Of a stretch of DNA of 64,000 nucleotides, positions 59,199 to 64,000 are shown one piece after another. Under the pieces are notes generated by a model. That model ran no database searches and was not told the DNA's origin. It saw only the letters and a program-made list of their open reading frames with translations. The stretch's first letter is position 1. Every line of letters starts with the position of its first letter. The translations under genes were made by a program, and so were the position numbers. This stretch comes from Catonia carolina (taxonomy: Eukaryota > Arthropoda > Insecta > Hemiptera > Achilidae), in contig JAQMRL010000001.1 in the NCBI GenBank assembly GCA_035578175.1, positions 376,965,220 through 377,029,219 of the forward strand. Reading direction: 5' to 3'.

Positions 59199-59223
59199 TT
59201 ATATACGAATATTATGGAGAATT

Positions 59224-59612
59224 GCACATAGCAGCAGGTGGAGTGTTAAATTATTTGCTGTCAATATACTAGTTCAAGGGCAACAAAAAATGTTTTGTTT
59301 CTTATCACATGGTCAGCCAATTATGACTGAAACATATAAGAACAGAAGAGGGAGATGTGTGAAATACACTTATCAGAGTTATCTCCTCTTAGAGTAATGA
59401 ATAATATTGTACAGTGGGACCCTGTGCTGAATGAAGTGAAGGTGTCATTTGCAGGGTGGAAAGTAGATGTTTTTCGGAGGGCCTTGCATGCTCATAAGCA
59501 TACTTTTCCACTCAGTGAGGAAGACAATGGTAAACCATCTCACTTTTCGTTTTACTTAGTAAAACCTCCAGAAGTTCAAACCAGCCTTTCAGGTGATGAC
59601 CTAAACAACAAC
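59224..59612 (+). repeat. R2 SINE-like repeat, copy g
   Basis: A full-length copy 25 bp downstream of LINE J2, same strand. Tail 'gatgacctaaacaacaa' intact. ORFs across it are meaningless repeat translations. Confidence 0.87.
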
Positions 59613-60093
59613 ATTATAAAGAAATAACGTTTGTTTGTATGTACGAGGAAATCTCAGAAACTAACCAACCGATTTCAATAATTCTTTCACTGTTGGAACG
59701 CTAATAACATTTGAAGTAACATAAGCTACAAATAATAAGAAGTTACACAGTTTTTAAATTTTGGATAAAAAAATTTTGATTTGCAAATCAAAGTTATCAT
59801 TTGGTTAGCCAAGGTTAATTCTGTTATCCATCTATTGTACAAAATGTATTGCGTATGCAAGTATCAGGTACGGTAGACTACCGCTTTAGAATACGTCATT
59901 CTACACTCTTTTATTCTTCGAAATTGTTTTTTAACATTTTGAAAATTATTCACGGGATAGATATAAAAAAACGTTATATCCGATTTTTTATAGTTGCAAG
60001 TTATGTAAACCTTTAAAAAAATCAGAGAGATCGTACCATTTCAAATTATAAGAAATATATATCACCTACTTTTCCTTTTGAACACCTATTCAG
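59613..60093. other. AT-rich stretch, no gene recognised
   Basis: Nothing recognised. Confidence 0.45.
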
Positions 60094-60097
60094 TTGA

Positions 60098-60736
60098 CAC
60101 ATTCAGTGCTAGAGACTCGCCTTGCGAGTAAGTAGGTGTTACCGCCAGGCTGCCGATTCCTAGCGGGTTCTGTTTTGTTATCATTTTAAGTAATTCCGGA
60201 AGGGCACCACCTGTCGGATATCAGTTTGTTCCTATTATATAGCCCTCAGAATGGGGTTTTCTCTGCAACCGTGCAGTTCGTTTATTAATTTTCGTCATAA
60301 GATCTTCTACCCTCGTGCAGTATACTCGTTACTATTTTTAACTGGTTTTCAGGGTACAGTTGAAGCTATGAATTTAGTATCTTTGCAGGTATCGATTCAA
60401 AATAGCTTACACTTTTAGATTTACTTTAAATTTATATTATTTGTAGTTTAAAATTATGTAAGAAATTACGCGTATAATCGTAACGGTAAATGGAAAAATA
60501 TTAACAAGAAATACATTTTTATTATAACAGGCGAAAATAAATCTAAGCAAACATTGAATCGTTTACTTTTATATTATTAGTAAACATAAACCCATTTATA
60601 GGTCGCAAATAAAATAAATCTGTAAAAACGTTAGTAACATAAGTTGTAGGCCGTACATAAAGCAAGCGGAGAACACCCTGCACGAGTAATCAGCCCGACG
60701 GGAGAGACACCTCATAATTGTTCAGCATTGAATGTG
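60098..60736. mobile_element. Candidate piggyBac-type MITE, about 640 bp
   Basis: The left end is ACACATTCAGTGCT preceded by TTGA (60094-60097). The right end is the inverse of ACACATTCAATGCT followed by TTAA (60737-60740). Thirteen of fourteen terminal bases match, and the left TTGA is a one-base change from TTAA. The interior is less AT-rich near both ends and has no ORF. Confidence 0.65.
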
Positions 60737-60740
60737 TTAA

Positions 60741-63685
60741 AATCAGGTAATATTTCTCACCTATCACTGGTAATGCACACTTATGTCAACCATATTTCGG
60801 TTTCTAGGACTCATTGTGTTTATTCGTACATAGTAATTATTCTTTCAACGTGTAAGGTTGTGTAAAAAGTTAAAGGATTTAAGTTTTATTCGCTGTGACG
60901 CGTAGCGAGCGTGGGGTTGCTGGTTTTAAATAAATTATGACGAAATCAACAATACATCACAGTTAATTAACGTTAAGCTAAAAGTACAGTGTTACAAACT
61001 TTAACCTTGTACGCATGAAATCGATAGTACCTGCAACTTTACATTTGTAAAGTTAATTATGATTGCAATAGTTACCTCTACATTTAACTAGTTTCCTTTG
61101 CAAAATAATTTAAGTGTTCATAAAGGGCTTTTGTTAACGAAACAGTGCAACCTAGTTATTATCTAAATTATTCAAGTAATTGTTTAGGCATTTATTCTAA
61201 TTATATTCCGCAAAAATTATGACTTTCTGTATGCAAATTCGTATTTATTTCTTCACCTATATTGTGAAAATCATATAATATTAAAAATTAAAAAACTTCT
61301 ATATTTTTGTCCCATTTTTGTACACAAAGAAATGAATATTGAACTAGAATCATAAACATTGGTATTATACACTTTTTATATATAATATCTCTATAGTTAT
61401 TAATACATAAATCTTCTTAGTTTTCATTCATTATTAGTTAGTTGTATGAATATTTTAAAGCTGTGAAAAAGTCCTGTGTGCATAAAGTTAGGAAAATGAT
61501 TATAAGAACGGTATGCTAAGAATGATTCCTCCTTACTCTGTAATATTAACCTTCATCTTCTATTAACCTGCTTGGGGGATTGATATCCCCCGTATTGAAA
61601 ATGTTTTTCGAAAGTATAAAAATATTGAAGCAGATTGCCCGTCTGAGTAACTGTTGTGCCAGAGTTAGTGTTATTTGTACTAGAGTAAACTCTACTGTTC
61701 TCATTGGGATGAAACTTGAAAACTAAGGTTTTTTCTGTATTACAACTGTATTTGTTGGACTTACTGTATCAACAAGGCATGACTAATATCTCCTAAAACC
61801 TTGAAGGCTTTTCTCCCTTTTCGAATATAGGTTTTATGATGTTTTATTAATGCCTTCGTTAAAGTGCATTTTAAAGAAATTACAGAAAACTACAAGAACT
61901 ACAGAATTTTTGGTGCTTATTTCTCTCCGATGCTTGTAATACTAAAACCGAGTTTTCCAAAATTTTATAGCCTTAAGGTGAATGTAGTAAGAAAAATTAA
62001 AAGAATATTGTAATATTTGTATACAATTTTTTTGGTCCGATGCTTAATTGAGCAGAAATTTTCTACTTTCAATAGAATTTCGTAAAATTGTTCTATTCGT
62101 ACACTATTGTCTATAGTACAAGTAGACTTACAATGCACTTTTTTACGGCTGACTATAATTTTAAACTCTTATTGTAAGTTATTACTATTTAGAGAGTGTG
62201 ATAATTTATTTCTTTTATAAAGTCGCATTATAACTTTGTTTATAAGTTCAAACCGAAAATTGAGCCTTGGAGAACTTTTAAAAGAACCTTTTAAGTTAAA
62301 TTTTTTAGTTTTATAGATTTTTAGTTATATTTTTTTATTAGATATGAAGTTATATACACCGCAAAGTTAGTGCAGTTTGATGAAACAATTTATTTTAAAA
62401 TAAAACATATTTTCATTAATTATATTACCTCTGGTAGTATATATTCAGTTTATTATAAATATTTACTCACATTGTACTTGTGTCAAGTAGCAAGCAAATT
62501 TAAACGTAGTTGCACGTAAATTATGTACTGAAACAACATACACTAACATTCAAGTGTAATGTACATAGCTTGAATTATGGCAACAAAACCACGGAATATG
62601 TGCATAACTAATTTTTTCATGCAGGTTGCAAGAAAACTTTCTAATAAATCCACTGTAAATAAATGAGCAATTTTGACGTAAAGTTAATGCAAGATATAAA
62701 TTTATATTAACGCTTTACTTAATTAAAATGTACTATATCAGTTTAAAAAAATTAGAATGAAATTTAAATTATTGTAAAAAATATAAGATTGATATCTTTA
62801 ATAAATATTTAGCTAGAGTATTTAAAAATAATATTAAACGTGATTATAGTTTTTATTCCATATAATTATGATGTTTTAAATAAATTAAAACATTTCGACC
62901 TGAATTTTGTGGATCATCTTACAATGCAACTCGATATTTAATATTATTTGACTATTCGTGTGTAGTTTGAAATACCTACTTTGACAGGATGATGACGCTG
63001 AAGAAGAGAGTGGTGAAGTTAAAATAAAATTGAGTTGGTGAAAAAACTGTTGATTTAGTGAAGAAGACAACTTCTATGCCAAGTTCGTTTTCCTGTCAGG
63101 TGTAGCATTTTTCATCAGTTAAGTTTCTCTGTCACCCTTCACAGCCTGCGTGCTAACTAATATTAATGTGCTAACTAGTTAAACGATGAACAAAAATTAA
63201 AAAATTAAAGAGAATGTTTACAAGTGGGAACAAAGAAAAATATTTTAACCAATGCATAACGCCTATGATTATTTTGATTTAAAAACTATGTCATTACTAA
63301 ATGTGTAATTCAAGAATTGTAGAGGACTCAAAAAATTTGGGGCATTAATGTTAGGAATATTAGGTAATAGAGGTGAAAGAATATGCAGTCGGATGCAAAA
63401 CCTGAGGTAAAGCATGTAGAAAAATTTATAACAAGGGTTAAATGGAATTTAGGCTGTCCTTGTAGAGAGAATGGATCCAAAGGTTGGCTAAAACTTTCTG
63501 GAATTTGGTTTCCGCAAAGAGTAAAACGGTAAGATGGTCCGATAGTGTTATGAGAAAAGGACGAAATGATGAAATTACAGGAAAATAGTGTTGTGTGGAG
63601 CAATCTTAAAGAGCGTACATTATGAAAACGTATTGTATTAATAAAAATATTGTTGGGGAAAATGAAATACGCTGTTTTTTTTTTT
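60741..63685. other. AT-rich stretch, mostly featureless
   Basis: About 2.9 kb. A short GC-richer patch lies at 60893-60923 ('cgctgtgacgcgtagcgagc'). A TTAA followed by 'cctgcttgggggattgatat' and 'ccccc' (from about 61564) looks like one palindromic piggyBac-type terminus without a partner. No gene recognised. Confidence 0.45.
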
Positions 63686-63865
63686 GCCGTCTCCGTGGAG
63701 TAGTGACTAGCGCGCTAGCCTACAAAACGGAAGGTTCTGGATTCGATTCCCGCCCCGAGTCTAGAAATTTTAACACGTTAAAACCCACCGTTACAGTACC
63801 GAAACCCTTAATATCGCTAATGACCAAGCTGTTGATGCGACTTTAAATAAAACTAAAAAGTTTTT
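63686..63865 (+). repeat. tRNA-derived SINE
   Basis: The head 'gccgtctccgtggagtagtg' includes the A box; the B box is 'ggttctggattcgattccc'. The tail is 'ctaatgaccaagctgttgat', then 'gcgactttaaataaaa'. Close to the SINE at 49.2 kb. T-runs on both sides may be part of the target duplication. Confidence 0.83.
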
Positions 63866-64000
63866 TTTTTATTAATACTCTACCAACAAGGGTGAATTAC
63901 AATTTCGAATATAATATGACGTAAAAGGCCATAACAGAAGAACGTTTAGTAAAGTTGAAGTAATATACATTGATGTTTTAATATGTCTTGCAATTTATAA

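Noticed and set aside
19162..63760. tRNA-like heads at 19.2, 20.8, 24.4, 33.9, 44.7, 49.2 and 63.7 kb as functional tRNA genes
   Set aside because: They carry SINE tails or lack proper stem pairing; A and B boxes alone do not make a tRNA.
1..64000. CRISPR arrays, operons, defence or secretion systems
   Set aside because: Repeats are dispersed transposons or simple tandem repeats, with no regular spacers, no prokaryotic gene organisation and no bacterial protein.

Overview
This window is AT-rich eukaryotic DNA, almost certainly from an insect. The clues are a mariner transposon, piggyBac-like elements, several jockey-type LINEs with poly(A) tails and target-site duplications (TSDs), tRNA-derived SINEs, and AC/GT microsatellites. 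I see no operon, no bacterial gene, no rRNA and no CRISPR array. I cannot name the order. No complete host gene is recognisable. The window looks like intergenic DNA or one or more very long introns. Only two short stretches could be host exons (1708-1835 on + and about 35173-35406 on -), both with low confidence.

Two interspersed families make the backbone. Family R1 (about 0.95 kb, 8 copies: 1, 1.9, 10.8, 34.2, 39.3, 41.5, 53.8 and 55.3 kb) carries internal hairpins, an AC/GT microsatellite and a roughly 13-bp inverted terminal motif. Family R2 (about 0.39 kb, 7 copies: 3.5, 8.7, 21.2, 29.0, 45.1, 45.9 and 59.2 kb) ends in a GATGACCTAAACAACAA tail and looks SINE-like.

DNA transposons: a 1326-bp mariner at 12358-13683 with intact termini and one internal stop; a degraded, internally duplicated Tc1/mariner-like element at 6802-7887; a decayed piggyBac transposase region at 47.3-49.6 kb; and MITEs at 14.1, 16.6, 17.0, 24.6 and 60.1 kb. 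The 24.6-kb MITE sits in a TTAA whose empty counterpart is preserved 650 bp away in a duplicated segment.

Non-LTR elements: the best preserved is a jockey-clade copy at 56589-59198 (9-bp TSD, one frameshift). Three copies of a second jockey family (5.4, 11.0 and 36.7 kb), two more jockey fragments (38.0 and 41.0 kb) and nine eroded C-terminal remnants of other LINEs also occur. Most LINE pieces lie on the minus strand.

Other structure: a 466-bp near-identical duplication (22.5/23.4 kb), a four-unit 165-bp tandem repeat (51.9-52.5 kb), a perfect palindrome around a SINE tail (51.1 kb), a GC-rich island (38.75 kb) and tRNA-derived SINEs. The elements do not form a pathway. Together they record layered insertion, nesting and decay.
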